Shown here in pieces: positions 1 through 9,599 of a stretch of 35,463 nt of DNA. Under the pieces are notes generated by a model. That model was not told where the DNA came from. It saw only the letters and a list, made by a program, of their open reading frames with translations, and did no database searches. The stretch lies in contig JAOAPT010000148.1 in the NCBI GenBank assembly GCA_025463045.1, forward strand, positions 1 to 35,463. Reading direction: 5' to 3'. The number at the start of each line of letters is the position of its first letter. Positions within the stretch are counted from its first letter, which is position 1. This stretch comes from Candidatus Solibacter sp. (GTDB lineage Bacteria; Acidobacteriota; Terriglobia; Bryobacterales; Bryobacteraceae). Position numbers and translations under genes: made by a program.

Positions 1-444
1 CTGGCGTCGCGTCGCGTTTCGATCAAGGAGCAGAAGAAAGGCCGCTTCGATCTTAAGCCCACCAGCCTAAGAGAAGAGACCGACGTCCAGGAACAGGCGA
101 TTCCCATCGTGATGGTGCGGCAGCCTGGCAACATACTGCGCATAACCACGCGCGAGCCTTTGGCGCAGGGCGAGTACGCCTTGGTGCTGCGGACCAAATC
201 GGACCACGGCGCGGCGACGCAGAACATCGCACTCAAGGCGGCCAGCACACCGGCACCCGCAGCGGAGGCGCCTCCCCTGGATCCGATGGCCGCGATGATG
301 GGCATGGGCGGCGCACCTCCGCAGCAGCAGCGCAGAGGACTGTTCGGCGGGATGGGAAAGGGCGCGCCCCCGGCGAAAGCGGATCAGGCGCCGGCCGCCG
401 GCGGAGCGGGATTCCTCGCGTGGGACTTTCGAGTGATCGAGTAG
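1..444 (+). CDS. C-terminal part of a hypothetical protein (5' end outside window), Met/Gly/Pro-rich tail
   Basis: Frame is open from base 1 (LASRRVSIKEQKKGRFDLKPTSLREETDVQEQAIPIVMVRQPGN...) to the stop at 444, so the 109 ATG is probably internal. Confidence 0.6.
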   Translation: MASRRVSIKEQKKGRFDLKPTSLREETDVQEQAIPIVMVRQPGNILRITTREPLAQGEYALVLRTKSDHGAATQNIALKAASTPAPAAEAPPLDPMAAMMGMGGAPPQQQRRGLFGGMGKGAPPAKADQAPAAGGAGFLAWDFRVIE

Positions 445-489
445 AATCCGCGTCGCGCCGCGGATGTGGCGCGTGAGGTCGGAGGCTGC

Positions 490-2835
490 ATGCTGGCAAA
501 GACGGTTCTGTCGATCTGTTTATTGACCTTCGGACTCACCGCCGCGGATCTTGAAAAGATCCAGAAGAAAGAGCTGGAAGCGCAGGTCAAGGCGATGACT
601 GCCGAGGCTGCGAAGCTCGAAAAATCGGGGCAGCTGGCCGAGGCGCGCACTAAGTATGCGGAGAGTCAGGCGCTGCTCGAAGTCAAGGAAGTCACGGACG
701 CGATCAAGCATCTCGACGAAGAAACTCACAGGCGAGTGAAGGATGCGTTGGCCTCGTCGCGAAAGCTCTACGACTCTCGCATGTTCCAGGAGGCCGCGTC
801 GGTGCTGGACGAGAGCATGAAGCTGCAGGCATTCCAGCGGGTGCTCTCCTACAACCTCGCGCTCTGCTACTACCAGCTTGGCGACCGGAAGAAAGCGTTG
901 GAGTTCCTGGGCAGGGCCAAGGCGGGCACGGCGGACCCGAAGCAGACGCAGAAACTTCTGCAACTCCTGACCTTCTTCACGACGGGAGAGAACGGACTTC
1001 CCGCAAATAGCGGCGAAAAGGAGCGGATCGGCAAAATCAATCAGCTCGCGGAAGGCATCGGGCTGGATGCATCGCTGGAAGACGACTTCGGATTTGAGGA
1101 GGCGCTCGCCGAATCGAATGCGCCCACGAATGCGCCCACGAATGCGCCCACTGATGCGCCCACTGATGCGCCCACGGATGCGTCCACTGATGCGCCCACG
1201 CATGCACCCACTGATAGCACCCGCTCCACACCAGTGGCGGCGCCCGCGTCGCTGAAGACGATCCGGCCGGCCGGTATGCGCAGCGATGCGGCTCACCGAT
1301 CGAGCCTGTGCAATGCCCTTGGCGAGTTGAAGGGCTCCCTGGCGAATAGTCCATCCGCGACGTTCAATTTGGCGAATTGCGCGGAGACCAACGGGCGGAC
1401 TGCGGAGGCTGTCCGCCTCTTGGAGAATTATCTGGTACTGGCGCCCACGGCGCTCGACGCGGCCGAATCGCGGGACCGAATCGCGGATCTGAAACTGCTC
1501 CTGGCCTTACCCGGCCAGAACGGCGTGGAAGTCCGGCGACTGGATGCCTCGGCGTACGGCGCGCTGGCGGAGCGCAAATATGACGTCGCGCTCGCCGCCT
1601 TCAAGAAAGCGGTAGACCTGGCCCCGGACTTTGCTCTCATCCGGTGGAAACTCGCTCTGTTGTATGAAGCCCTCGGCAATGTGGATCTGGCCCGGGAGAA
1701 CTTCACGCGCTATCAAGAGTTGACTCCCGATCAGGCTGCGCGCGACGAGGCAGGGTTACACCTCAGCAGCCTGGAAGCGAGACGCGGAAAGTATGACGAG
1801 GAAGTGGAAGAGGCTGAGGACATCGTTGCCGATTTGATGAATCGTGCAATGAAGCTGACGTTCAACGGTAGCCAGAAACGCAGCGCCATGCGTACAAAAC
1901 GTGCCCAGGTCAAGAAGAAAAGCGACCAGGCGAAAGCACGTACGCGAGTCGGCGGGTTTGCCATTCCCTACGCATATGCGCAGCAGCAACTGGCGCGCGC
2001 CAGCGATCATCTTCAAATCGCCCTGGCGCTCTTCCCGCTCGGTGCCGAGGCGAACGAACTGATGGGGTTGATCTTTCTGCAGGCGAACGACGGTCACTCG
2101 GCGACCAGGAGCTTTGACATTGTCGCCAGCCAGGGTTTGCCGGTGGCCTTCTATGCGGAAATGCGCAGCCGCAAGCAGGATGTGGCGGTGAAATGCGAAC
2201 TGAGCCGGGACCGCCTGCGGTTGATCTTTCTTTCGTCATACGACAAGAAAGGGAATACGGCGCCCCCCAAAAAACCGGCCGGTGAAGATGGACTTGGCGA
2301 CATGGTGATCGAGACTTCCGTCGCTCGTGGGCAGGAGTTCGATTCGCTGGACGTGGCCTTAAGCGACATCAAGAAAGTGGAAACCGATAAGGGCGTGATC
2401 AAGCTCAAATTCGGCCAGCAGGAAGTCTGGCTATCGCCGATCTATCTGCCCTCTTTCACGCCGATCGAGGGTCCCCAGGCCCGCCGCTTTGCGAACAACT
2501 ACACTCGCCTGTTTGTCCGCTATCCGGGGCTGGAGAACTCCAAGCTCGGAACCGAAGGCATGAGCGGAGGCGAGAAATTTAAGATGGGCTACAACATCGC
2601 GATGGCCGGCATGGATATAGCGACGGGGGGCTTCACAGTGATCGGAGCGATTTCGAGCGTGCAGGACGCGATCTCCATCGCTCGCACCATTCGATCCGCT
2701 ATGGCGTCGCTCAGCATCAGTTTTGCGTCGTGGGAGAAGACCGTGGACGACCGGCAGCAATTGCTGGCCGGCAAGGCCTTCAAGTCGATTCCCACGCAGG
2801 CAGCGAATCTCGCGTTCGTGCTGGAGACGAAGTAG
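490..2835 (+). CDS. Secreted TPR-repeat protein with a (N/D)APT low-complexity linker
   Basis: ORF track opens at GTG 466; the in-frame ATG at 490 gives a signal-peptide-like start MLAKTVLSICLLTFGLTAADLEK. TPR-like helices (ALAERKYDVALAAFKKAVDLAPDFALIRWKLALLYEALGNVDLARENF). Confidence 0.8.
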   Translation: MLAKTVLSICLLTFGLTAADLEKIQKKELEAQVKAMTAEAAKLEKSGQLAEARTKYAESQALLEVKEVTDAIKHLDEETHRRVKDALASSRKLYDSRMFQEAASVLDESMKLQAFQRVLSYNLALCYYQLGDRKKALEFLGRAKAGTADPKQTQKLLQLLTFFTTGENGLPANSGEKERIGKINQLAEGIGLDASLEDDFGFEEALAESNAPTNAPTNAPTDAPTDAPTDASTDAPTHAPTDSTRSTPVAAPASLKTIRPAGMRSDAAHRSSLCNALGELKGSLANSPSATFNLANCAETNGRTAEAVRLLENYLVLAPTALDAAESRDRIADLKLLLALPGQNGVEVRRLDASAYGALAERKYDVALAAFKKAVDLAPDFALIRWKLALLYEALGNVDLARENFTRYQELTPDQAARDEAGLHLSSLEARRGKYDEEVEEAEDIVADLMNRAMKLTFNGSQKRSAMRTKRAQVKKKSDQAKARTRVGGFAIPYAYAQQQLARASDHLQIALALFPLGAEANELMGLIFLQANDGHSATRSFDIVASQGLPVAFYAEMRSRKQDVAVKCELSRDRLRLIFLSSYDKKGNTAPPKKPAGEDGLGDMVIETSVARGQEFDSLDVALSDIKKVETDKGVIKLKFGQQEVWLSPIYLPSFTPIEGPQARRFANNYTRLFVRYPGLENSKLGTEGMSGGEKFKMGYNIAMAGMDIATGGFTVIGAISSVQDAISIARTIRSAMASLSISFASWEKTVDDRQQLLAGKAFKSIPTQAANLAFVLETK
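1117..1212 (+). repeat. 12-bp coding minisatellite, 8 units, encoding (N/D/H)A(P/S)T
   Basis: Tandem units aatgcgcccacg / gatgcgcccact etc., read directly; protein NAPTNAPTNAPTDAPTDAPTDASTDAPTHAPT. Confidence 0.95.
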
Positions 2836-2996
2836 CCAGAGCACCTCGAGCAAGAGTAAAGCGACTTCGGCCAAGCCTGAATCCGGCGAGCGCCTCACCG
2901 ATCACGGGGCAATCCGGATGAGCAACTTCAATAAACCCGCCAAGCGGACAGCGCAGGAAATACGCCCCAAGACTCGCGCCGCAGGGTAACCGGCAA

Positions 2997-3512
2997 TCAC
3001 TTGGGATGGCGGGCGGACTCGATGAGCTTTAGTGCGCGGTCAGCGCCCGCCCTGCTCAGAGGGCGGAATTTCTTGCCGGAGAGCTCACTGTAAGAAATGA
3101 AAAAATGCTCGATCTCCTCAAGCAGATTCGGGTTCAGTTGCTCCAGCGACTGAACGGAACGGTAGTGTCGGGAGACGGACGCGACGCCGATCAGTCGGTC
3201 GTTGCGCTTGGTTTCGCCGTCCTCTGTCTGCTCTGCCTCGATCACGGCGAGTAAGCGCGTGGCGACGAGACTGCCTTGCGCTGCGGGTTCGTCGATGAGG
3301 ACCAGGATGTCGAGGGGATCTCCGTCTTCGCCAAGAGTTCCGGGAATGAAGCCGAAGTCGAACGGGAAGACCATGCCCTCGGGGAGCAGCGACTTGGGGA
3401 GATAGAGATCCTTCTGCTCCTCGTAGTGGTACTTGGCGCGATGGCCTTTCGGCGTCTCGATGACGACATTGACGTCGCCTGAGTGTGGGTCGAACGGCGG
3501 CAGCGATTTCAT
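2997..3512 (-). CDS. ppa: Inorganic pyrophosphatase
   Basis: Family-I pyrophosphatase motifs: KYHYEEQKDLYLPKSLLPEGMVFPFDFGFIPGTLGEDGDPLDILVL. Confidence 0.9.
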   Translation of the reverse strand: MKSLPPFDPHSGDVNVVIETPKGHRAKYHYEEQKDLYLPKSLLPEGMVFPFDFGFIPGTLGEDGDPLDILVLIDEPAAQGSLVATRLLAVIEAEQTEDGETKRNDRLIGVASVSRHYRSVQSLEQLNPNLLEEIEHFFISYSELSGKKFRPLSRAGADRALKLIESARHPK

Positions 3513-3590
3513 GACGGCTCCGACACACTGAAGGCACGCCCGAGTCCAAAGTGCGGCGGGGGACCAGCGAAAGAGTTTCGCGCCGCCGAC

Positions 3591-5087
3591 CTACACGACT
3601 TCTCGGCGAGTGCCGGCCTTGGGATCGACAGCTCCATCCCCCGCGGCGGCCTCGCAATTGTCGCAGCGGCCGCAGGGACCCTGGAACGCGTCGCCCAAAT
3701 AGCGAAGGAGCATCTCGCGGCGGCACCCCGTAGTTTCTGCGTATTCGCGCATTTTTTGCAGACGTTCCCGCTTGCCCTCGCGCACCGCGTCCTGTTCCTG
3801 GGCCGCGACCTGCACGGCCTCGGCGGGATCCGCGTCAGCGGCACGCACCTCACCTGTGGGAAGCGTCTCCAGGGCGCCCGCATCCTGCAGGCGTTGCAGC
3901 GCACTCGTCAGCTTGCGAGGCGAGAGGCCCACATCTTTCGCAAGATCGTTCGGGTCGACCGGAACTTCTTCGCCGGCGACACGTTCGATCACCTGCTCGA
4001 GCACTTCGGTCGGGATGCGTCCCTCGCCGGTCTTAAAACTCTGCGCGCCGATATCCTGGCGGCGGAAGAAAAGCACAGCGTCGGCATTCTTACCATCGCG
4101 ACCGGCGCGGCCGATCTCCTGGTAATACGAGTCGAGCGAGTCGGAAGCGTCGTAGTGGTAGACAAAGCGGATGTCGGGCTTGTCCACGCCCATGCCGAAC
4201 GCGTTGGTCGCGACCATGACCTCCGCGTTGCCGGTCATGAAGCGTTCTTGAACTTCGTGGCGTTCCTTCGGTTTCATGCCCCCGTGGTAGAAGAGCGCAT
4301 CGACCTGTTCTTCGGCGAGCGCCTGCATGATTTCTTCAGCGGCCTTGCGCGTTGAAGTATAGACGATACCCGGTTTGTCGGACCAGACAACCCGATGGAC
4401 GAGGGCATCGCGCTTTTCGGTTTCGGTCTTGAAGTGATCGACGCGCAAGTGGATGTTGGGCCGGTCGAAACCGCGGACGAAGATCTTCGGACTACGCATG
4501 CCTAACCGCCCGACGATCTCGTCGCGGACTTTCGGCGTGGCGGTTGCCGTAAGCGCAAGCACGCGCGGGTGGCCGAGCGCTTCGACGATGTTGCCGAGAC
4601 GCAGATAGTCCGGGCGGAAATCGTGCCCCCACGACGAGATGCAGTGCGCCTCGTCGACGACAAAGAGCGAGACGTGCGCCTGCGTCAGGAGTTCGACGGT
4701 ATCGGGCTTACGCAGTTGTTCCGGCGCGAGGAAGAAGTACTCGATCGCTCCCTTCTCGACCCGTTGCCGACTGTCGCGTATTTCTGCCACAGGCAGCGTC
4801 GAATTCAGGGCCGCCGCCGGGGACGCGTTCTGGCGATCGATTGAATCCACCTGGTCTTTCTGCAGCGCGATCAAGGGTGACACGATGACGGTGGCGCCGT
4901 CAATGAGCTGGCCCGCGATCTGGTAGATCGCGGACTTGCCCGAGCCGGTGGGTTGGACCACGAGAACATCGCGTCCGTCGAGCACCGCGGTGATGGCCTC
5001 CTCCTGTCCCGGGCGGAGGGAGGTGAAGCCGAAGTTTTCGAACGCCGTTTTGGCGATGTTGGAAACAGAATATTTCTTGTTTAGCAT
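3591..5087 (-). CDS. recQ: RecQ family ATP-dependent DNA helicase
   Basis: Walker A VVQPTGSGKSAIYQ, DEAH (VVDEAHCISSWGHDFRPDY), ATNAFGMGVDKPDIRFV, QEIGRAGRDG, zinc-binding CRREMLLRYLGDAFQGPCGRCDNC. Confidence 0.95.
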   Translation of the reverse strand: MLNKKYSVSNIAKTAFENFGFTSLRPGQEEAITAVLDGRDVLVVQPTGSGKSAIYQIAGQLIDGATVIVSPLIALQKDQVDSIDRQNASPAAALNSTLPVAEIRDSRQRVEKGAIEYFFLAPEQLRKPDTVELLTQAHVSLFVVDEAHCISSWGHDFRPDYLRLGNIVEALGHPRVLALTATATPKVRDEIVGRLGMRSPKIFVRGFDRPNIHLRVDHFKTETEKRDALVHRVVWSDKPGIVYTSTRKAAEEIMQALAEEQVDALFYHGGMKPKERHEVQERFMTGNAEVMVATNAFGMGVDKPDIRFVYHYDASDSLDSYYQEIGRAGRDGKNADAVLFFRRQDIGAQSFKTGEGRIPTEVLEQVIERVAGEEVPVDPNDLAKDVGLSPRKLTSALQRLQDAGALETLPTGEVRAADADPAEAVQVAAQEQDAVREGKRERLQKMREYAETTGCRREMLLRYLGDAFQGPCGRCDNCEAAAGDGAVDPKAGTRREVV

Positions 5088-5088
5088 T

Positions 5089-6120
5089 TTATGCGTGGCG
5101 TGGTTTTCGTGTTGCGGGCTGCAGAAACTGTTCGGCAGCCAAGCGTCCCAAGATGGTCAACGCACGCATCCACGGCCTTTCGAGGATGGGGCTTTCGGAG
5201 CCGAGCTCAGTCCGTGACTTGCCGTGAGGGAGAAGGCGGCTGATTTGGCCCAGGAGGTCGGCGGTCTTCCCGGGAAAGAGCCCGTGCAGCGTGGAGATCA
5301 GGTTCGCGGGCGCGCTCAGGATTTTCTCGGAGCTTCCTTTGCGCGTCGCGTCGACGATGGCCGCGGCGGCATCCGTCGCGCTGATCGAAATTCCGGGAAG
5401 GCTGGCGCCGAGGCTGAACCATGCCGCCTCGCCCTCTTCGGCGCCCTTGATCACCGCGTTGAGGTGCGAGCCGGTTCGCATGAGACCGGGCGCGATCGTC
5501 ACGACCTTCACGCCGGTGCCCTGCAATTCGGCGCGCATGCCCTCGGAGAACGCGACGGCCGCGAACTTGGCGCAACTGTATGGGATCAGGTGCGGCACGC
5601 TCACCTTCCCGCCGACAGACGTGATGTTCACGATGCGCGTCCGCCGATTTCGAAGGTGCGGGAGGGCGGCTAGCGTGGTGTAGACCGGACCCCAGAACAT
5701 AGTGTTCATTGCGACCTCGAAATCCTCGACCGTCATCGCGTCGATCGGGCCCACGTGGATTACGCCCGCGTTGTTGACCAGCACGTCCAGGCGGCCGTAG
5801 TGCCCAACGGCGGCCTCGACGAGATGCTCGACCTGTCCGCGGTCGGTCACGTCGCACGGAATCGTGATCACTTCGGCCCCGCGCTCGGAAAGGTCCTGTT
5901 TGGCGACGGCGAGTTCCTCTTTGCTTCGAGCGCAGAGAGCGAGGCGGGCGCCCTCCTGCGCGAAAGCCCGGGCGAGGGCAATGCCAAGGCCGCGCGAGCC
6001 GCCGGTAATCAGCACGACTTTTCCGCGCAGTTCTATCGATTGACCGCGGCGTAAGAGAACAGCCGCCGATACGCCTGCTGCGACCGTGCCGGAGCCAATC
6101 AGCCAGAGATTGCGCTTCAT
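5089..6120 (-). CDS. SDR family oxidoreductase with N-terminal membrane anchor
   Basis: MKRNLWLIGSGTVAAGVSAAVLLRRGQSIELRGKVVLITGGSRGLGIALA; YSCAKFA active site. Start chosen at the ATG overlapping the upstream stop (ATGA), not the longer ORF start at 6543. Confidence 0.85.
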   Translation of the reverse strand: MKRNLWLIGSGTVAAGVSAAVLLRRGQSIELRGKVVLITGGSRGLGIALARAFAQEGARLALCARSKEELAVAKQDLSERGAEVITIPCDVTDRGQVEHLVEAAVGHYGRLDVLVNNAGVIHVGPIDAMTVEDFEVAMNTMFWGPVYTTLAALPHLRNRRTRIVNITSVGGKVSVPHLIPYSCAKFAAVAFSEGMRAELQGTGVKVVTIAPGLMRTGSHLNAVIKGAEEGEAAWFSLGASLPGISISATDAAAAIVDATRKGSSEKILSAPANLISTLHGLFPGKTADLLGQISRLLPHGKSRTELGSESPILERPWMRALTILGRLAAEQFLQPATRKPRHA

Positions 6121-6998
6121 GGCAGCTTGCGCCCTCCGGTCAGGTCCATCACGGAGCCGGTGACGTAGCTCGAGTCGTTCGATGCAAGGAAGACGTAAGC
6201 CGGCGCCAGTTCCGCGGGCTGAGCGGGGCGCGTCATTGGATCTTTCTCGCCGAAGTGTTTTACCTTTTCGTCGGGCATCGTCGAGGGGATGAGCGGCGTC
6301 CACACTGGGCCCGGCGCTACGGCGTTCACGCGAATGCTCTGTTCGATCGCGAGCTCCGCCAGCGCCTTGGTGAAGGTGATGATTGCGCCCTTTGTGGTTG
6401 CGTATGCCAGCAATTGGCCGTTCGGTTGGTACGCTTGCACGGACGCAGTATTGATGATGGTGCTGCCGGGCTTCATGTGAGGAACGGCTGCTTTGGATAG
6501 GTAAAACATTGCGTAAACATTCGTGCGGAAGGTGACGTCCCACTCTTCGGAAGAGAACTCTTCCAGCTTCTGGTGCGTCATTTGATAAGCGGCGTTATTG
6601 ACCAGTATGTCGAGACGGCCGAATTTGCGGACCGTGCTTTCTACGATTTCCCTGCAGTAGCCTTCGTCACGTATATCGCCGGCGAATTGAAGGCAGGTGC
6701 GTCCGGCATCCTGGACCCATCGCGCTGTTTCGCGAGCGTCGCCCTCCTCCTCGGGTAAATACGCGATCGCAACGTCCGCGCCTTCGCGGGCGTACGCGAT
6801 GGCAACGGCTTTTCCAATTCCGCTGTCTCCGCCGGTGATCAAGGCTGCCATGCCGCGCAAACGGTCGAACCCGCGGTACGACTGTTCACCGTGGTCCGGC
6901 TTGGTTCGCATTTCGGACTCGTGCCCCGGGGGGCTTTGCCGCGGTTCCGCGAAGGGAGGTTTCACTCCGCGTTCTTTAGGATCGGTTTTGGTAGGCAT
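6117..6998 (-). CDS. SDR family oxidoreductase (general-stress-protein-39-like)
   Basis: GMAALITGGDSGIGKAVAIAYAREGADVAIAYLPEE; YATTKGA active site; SSYVTGSVMDLTGG C-terminus. Confidence 0.9.
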   Translation of the reverse strand: MPTKTDPKERGVKPPFAEPRQSPPGHESEMRTKPDHGEQSYRGFDRLRGMAALITGGDSGIGKAVAIAYAREGADVAIAYLPEEEGDARETARWVQDAGRTCLQFAGDIRDEGYCREIVESTVRKFGRLDILVNNAAYQMTHQKLEEFSSEEWDVTFRTNVYAMFYLSKAAVPHMKPGSTIINTASVQAYQPNGQLLAYATTKGAIITFTKALAELAIEQSIRVNAVAPGPVWTPLIPSTMPDEKVKHFGEKDPMTRPAQPAELAPAYVFLASNDSSYVTGSVMDLTGGRKLP

Positions 6999-7047
6999 AG
7001 AGGCTGAGTCTTTGCAGTCGGCGGACCGTTGAAAGAATTCACACGAT

Positions 7048-7071
7048 CCGACATAGCGCGCGACATGTCGG
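7048..7071. promoter_or_regulatory. 7-bp perfect inverted repeat CCGACAT-N10-ATGTCGG upstream of the minus-strand SDR operon
   Basis: Arms 7048-7054 and 7065-7071, ~50 bp upstream of the SDR start at 6998. Confidence 0.4.
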
Positions 7072-7283
7072 TTGAGAGTTGTTTGCGCCCGACTTTACAG
7101 CTGAGGGACGGCAACTCTTGATCGATTAGTAAGTGACTGAGAGTCTCTAATTAGAAAGTTAGTCACCTGAGGAGAATTAATCCGCAATGAATTAAATAAA
7201 ATCTAGGTGGGTATGTGCTTTGCTGTTGTCCGGCGCCTTTATTCTCTGCGTCTAAACACGCGGCGGAGCGTTCTCAGCTAAAA

Positions 7284-8340
7284 TAACCAGTGCCTCCGGT
7301 AATGTAATTCCGAATGCAACGGTAACTGTAGTCAATGTACAAACCAACATGACCCAGAAGGCACTTTCTGGGCTTGATGGTGCCTTCGTGTTCGTCGATT
7401 TACCCCCTGGCACCTATAGCATGCAGGTGGAGATCGCAGGATACAAACGCGCGCGCCGCCAAACAGAGGCGCGATTACCAACGTCACACTGGAAGCTGGG
7501 CCGTCGGACCAGGTCGTTGAGATCAAAGGGACGTCGCCTGTCATCGACCCCGACGGGGCCGGGATGGCGGTCGGGTTCGGTACGCGTACTGTGCGGGAAC
7601 TGCCGGTAATCGATCGGAACCACCAGGAAATCGCGGCCTGCAAACGAGCATTAAGCCGCCCCTGTCCGTCCTCGATTTGGTGCGTGATCCCTATCGGAAC
7701 CGCTACTTCAGCACCAACGGGCAGATGCCTATGACAATGAATACCGCATGGAGGGGTAACCAACCTGGAACCCTGCCGTGGGACCGCAGGCCGGGTGCAG
7801 CCGACGGAGAACGTGCAGGAATTGATGGTCGAAACGAGCAACTTGCGCGCAGACCGTGGATTTGTGGGCGGCTCCCTGGTCACCGACGTAACGCGCGCCG
7901 GCACGAATGACTGGCACGGCGGAGCGTACGAATTCTATAGCGGCAATGTGCTGCGGACGCGCAGCTTCTTCAACACCACCAACAATCCCGATCCGCGCTT
8001 TGTGCACAACCAGATGGGCGCGAACTTCGGCGGGCCGATTATGAAAGACAAGACGTTCATCTTCGGATCTTGGGAGGGTACGTTCGATAACGGCGCCATG
8101 ACTCAGTTGAGGAGCGTTCCCACCGCGCAGGTGATCGCAGGCAACTTTAGCGGCGTTCCAGGATTGACGATCTACAATGCCAAAATGCGGAACAAATGGA
8201 GTGGGGCGCACGGTTTACGCCGGCGGCCTGATTCCGGCCAATCAGATCAATCCGACCGCGGCCGCATTCGCCAGCTTTTTCCCCGCACCCAACCAGCCGG
8301 GCCTCGTCAACAATTTGGGGAGCAACGTCCCCTTCCGGTT
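7284..8340 (+). pseudogene. Decayed TonB-dependent receptor (CarboxypepD_reg-like/Oar-like), N-terminal fragments in several frames
   Basis: Fragments in order across frames: ASGNVIPNATVTVVNVQTNMTQKALSGLDGAFVFVDLPPGTYSMQVEIAGYKRA; AGPSDQVVEIKGTSPVIDPDGAGMAVGFGTRTVRELPVIDRN; VQPTENVQELMVETSNLRADRGFVGGSLVTDVTRAGTNDWHGGAYEFYSGNVLRTRSFFN; GGLIPANQINPTAAAFASFFPAPNQPGLVNN. Confidence 0.85.
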
Positions 8341-8475
8341 CTTCATGATTTCGATCAGGCCCGCGCCGGGGACGGCGTCGACATCCATGAACACGCCAAT
8401 CGTCGCGGCACTCCGACCGGATGCAGTGACACCCACTATTGCCGCCCAAACAAGCATGGCGAGAAGGCGCACCAT
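8335..8475 (-). pseudogene. 5' remnant of a secreted hypothetical protein (signal peptide plus first ~25 residues)
   Basis: MVRLLAMLVWAAIVGVTASGRSAATIGVFMDVDAVPGAGLIEIMKNRKGT: classic signal peptide, then the sequence runs antisense into the TonB-receptor remnant. Confidence 0.5.
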
Positions 8476-8576
8476 GGAAATCCTGTTGAACTGATCACAC
8501 ATCCTAGTACAGCGAAATGCCGCCTGAGATGAACGGAACAGCGGTACGGCAGAGATCGGGCTACGCTCGGGGTGCT

Positions 8577-9515
8577 ATGAAACTGAGGCATTGGTTTGGA
8601 TTGACCGTCGCCGTAGCTGTAGCCATACTGTGGAACCGGCGAACTCGTCCGGCGGCGCGAAGCTATCGCCTCGAGCTTCCGCCCACGGGACGCGCGGCCG
8701 AGTCTGACGAAGGGTCGATTCACTTCGTCGGCACGGCGACGACGTTGATTCGCTTCGGCGGGATGACGATCCTGACGGACCCGAACTTCCTCCATCGCGG
8801 CGAACAGGTGCACATCGGGTACGGCCTGCATTCGACGCGTTTGACCGATCCGTCGGTGAGCTTCGACGAACTGCCGCCGGTCGACCTGGTGCTCCTCTCG
8901 CACCTGCATGAGGATCACTTCGACAAACTCGTACAGAAACGGCTGCGGAGAGACATGCCGATCTTTACGACGGAATCCGCGGCACGAACTCTCGGCAGCC
9001 GGGGATTCACCAGAACGTACCCGATGCGCACGTGGGATTCAGCCGCGATCCGCAAGGGTTCAGCCTCGCTGCGCATCACCTCGCTGCCCGGCACGCATGG
9101 GCCGCTGCTTGCCTCCGCGCTGCTCCCCGCCGTCATGGGAAGCATGCTCGAATTCCGCAATCGGCGCGATGGCGAAGAGTACCGAGTATACGTCAGCGGA
9201 GACACGTTGGTTTTCAGCGACCTGTTGGAGATTCCTAAGCAGTATCCGCAGATCGATCTTGCAGTGCTGCATTTGGGCGGCACGCGGGTGATGGGGATAC
9301 TGGTGACGATGGACGCGAAGCAGGGAATCCAGGCATTGCGTATCGTGGGTGCCGACTTGAATATCCCGGTTCACTACGACGACTACGACGTCTTCAAAGA
9401 CCCGCTGAGTAATTTCGTCCGCGAGGTCGAAGCCGCCGGACTGCAGGATCGAGTGCAATACCTGCAGCGCGGGGAGACGTACTCCTTTGCGGCGCGCAAA
9501 ATCTATCACGCTTGA
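8577..9515 (+). CDS. MBL-fold metallo-hydrolase (UlaG/NAPE-PLD-like)
   Basis: LVLLSHLHEDHFDKL metal-binding motif; FVGTATTLIRFGGMTILTDPNF; VYVSGDT; PVHYDDYDVFKDPLSNF. Start set at MKLRHWFGLTVAVAVAILW. Confidence 0.85.
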   Translation: MKLRHWFGLTVAVAVAILWNRRTRPAARSYRLELPPTGRAAESDEGSIHFVGTATTLIRFGGMTILTDPNFLHRGEQVHIGYGLHSTRLTDPSVSFDELPPVDLVLLSHLHEDHFDKLVQKRLRRDMPIFTTESAARTLGSRGFTRTYPMRTWDSAAIRKGSASLRITSLPGTHGPLLASALLPAVMGSMLEFRNRRDGEEYRVYVSGDTLVFSDLLEIPKQYPQIDLAVLHLGGTRVMGILVTMDAKQGIQALRIVGADLNIPVHYDDYDVFKDPLSNFVREVEAAGLQDRVQYLQRGETYSFAARKIYHA

Positions 9516-9599
9516 TTCTGCGCGCCCGAAAAAGGTGCGGGCGTTTCAAAACAACGGAGCGATGCATGCACTCCATCCGCAACACGGCAGGAGGGTGAA

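Noticed and set aside
1117-1212. Short tandem repeat considered as a CRISPR-like array
   Set aside because: 12-bp contiguous units without spacers, in frame inside a coding sequence.
520-1296. Minus-strand 258-aa ORF and other ORFs through the 12-bp repeat
   Set aside because: Antisense to the TPR gene; kept open by GC bias and the multiple-of-3 repeat; low-complexity Arg/Gly-rich product.
2836-2989. Possible small Lys-rich coding tail (ORF 2723..2989)
   Set aside because: Most of the ORF is out-of-frame TPR sequence; the remaining ~45 residues lack a clear start or RBS.
3483-4355. Plus-strand 290-aa ORF antisense to RecQ
   Set aside because: Mirror-frame ORF in a GC-rich gene with strong helicase motifs on the opposite strand.
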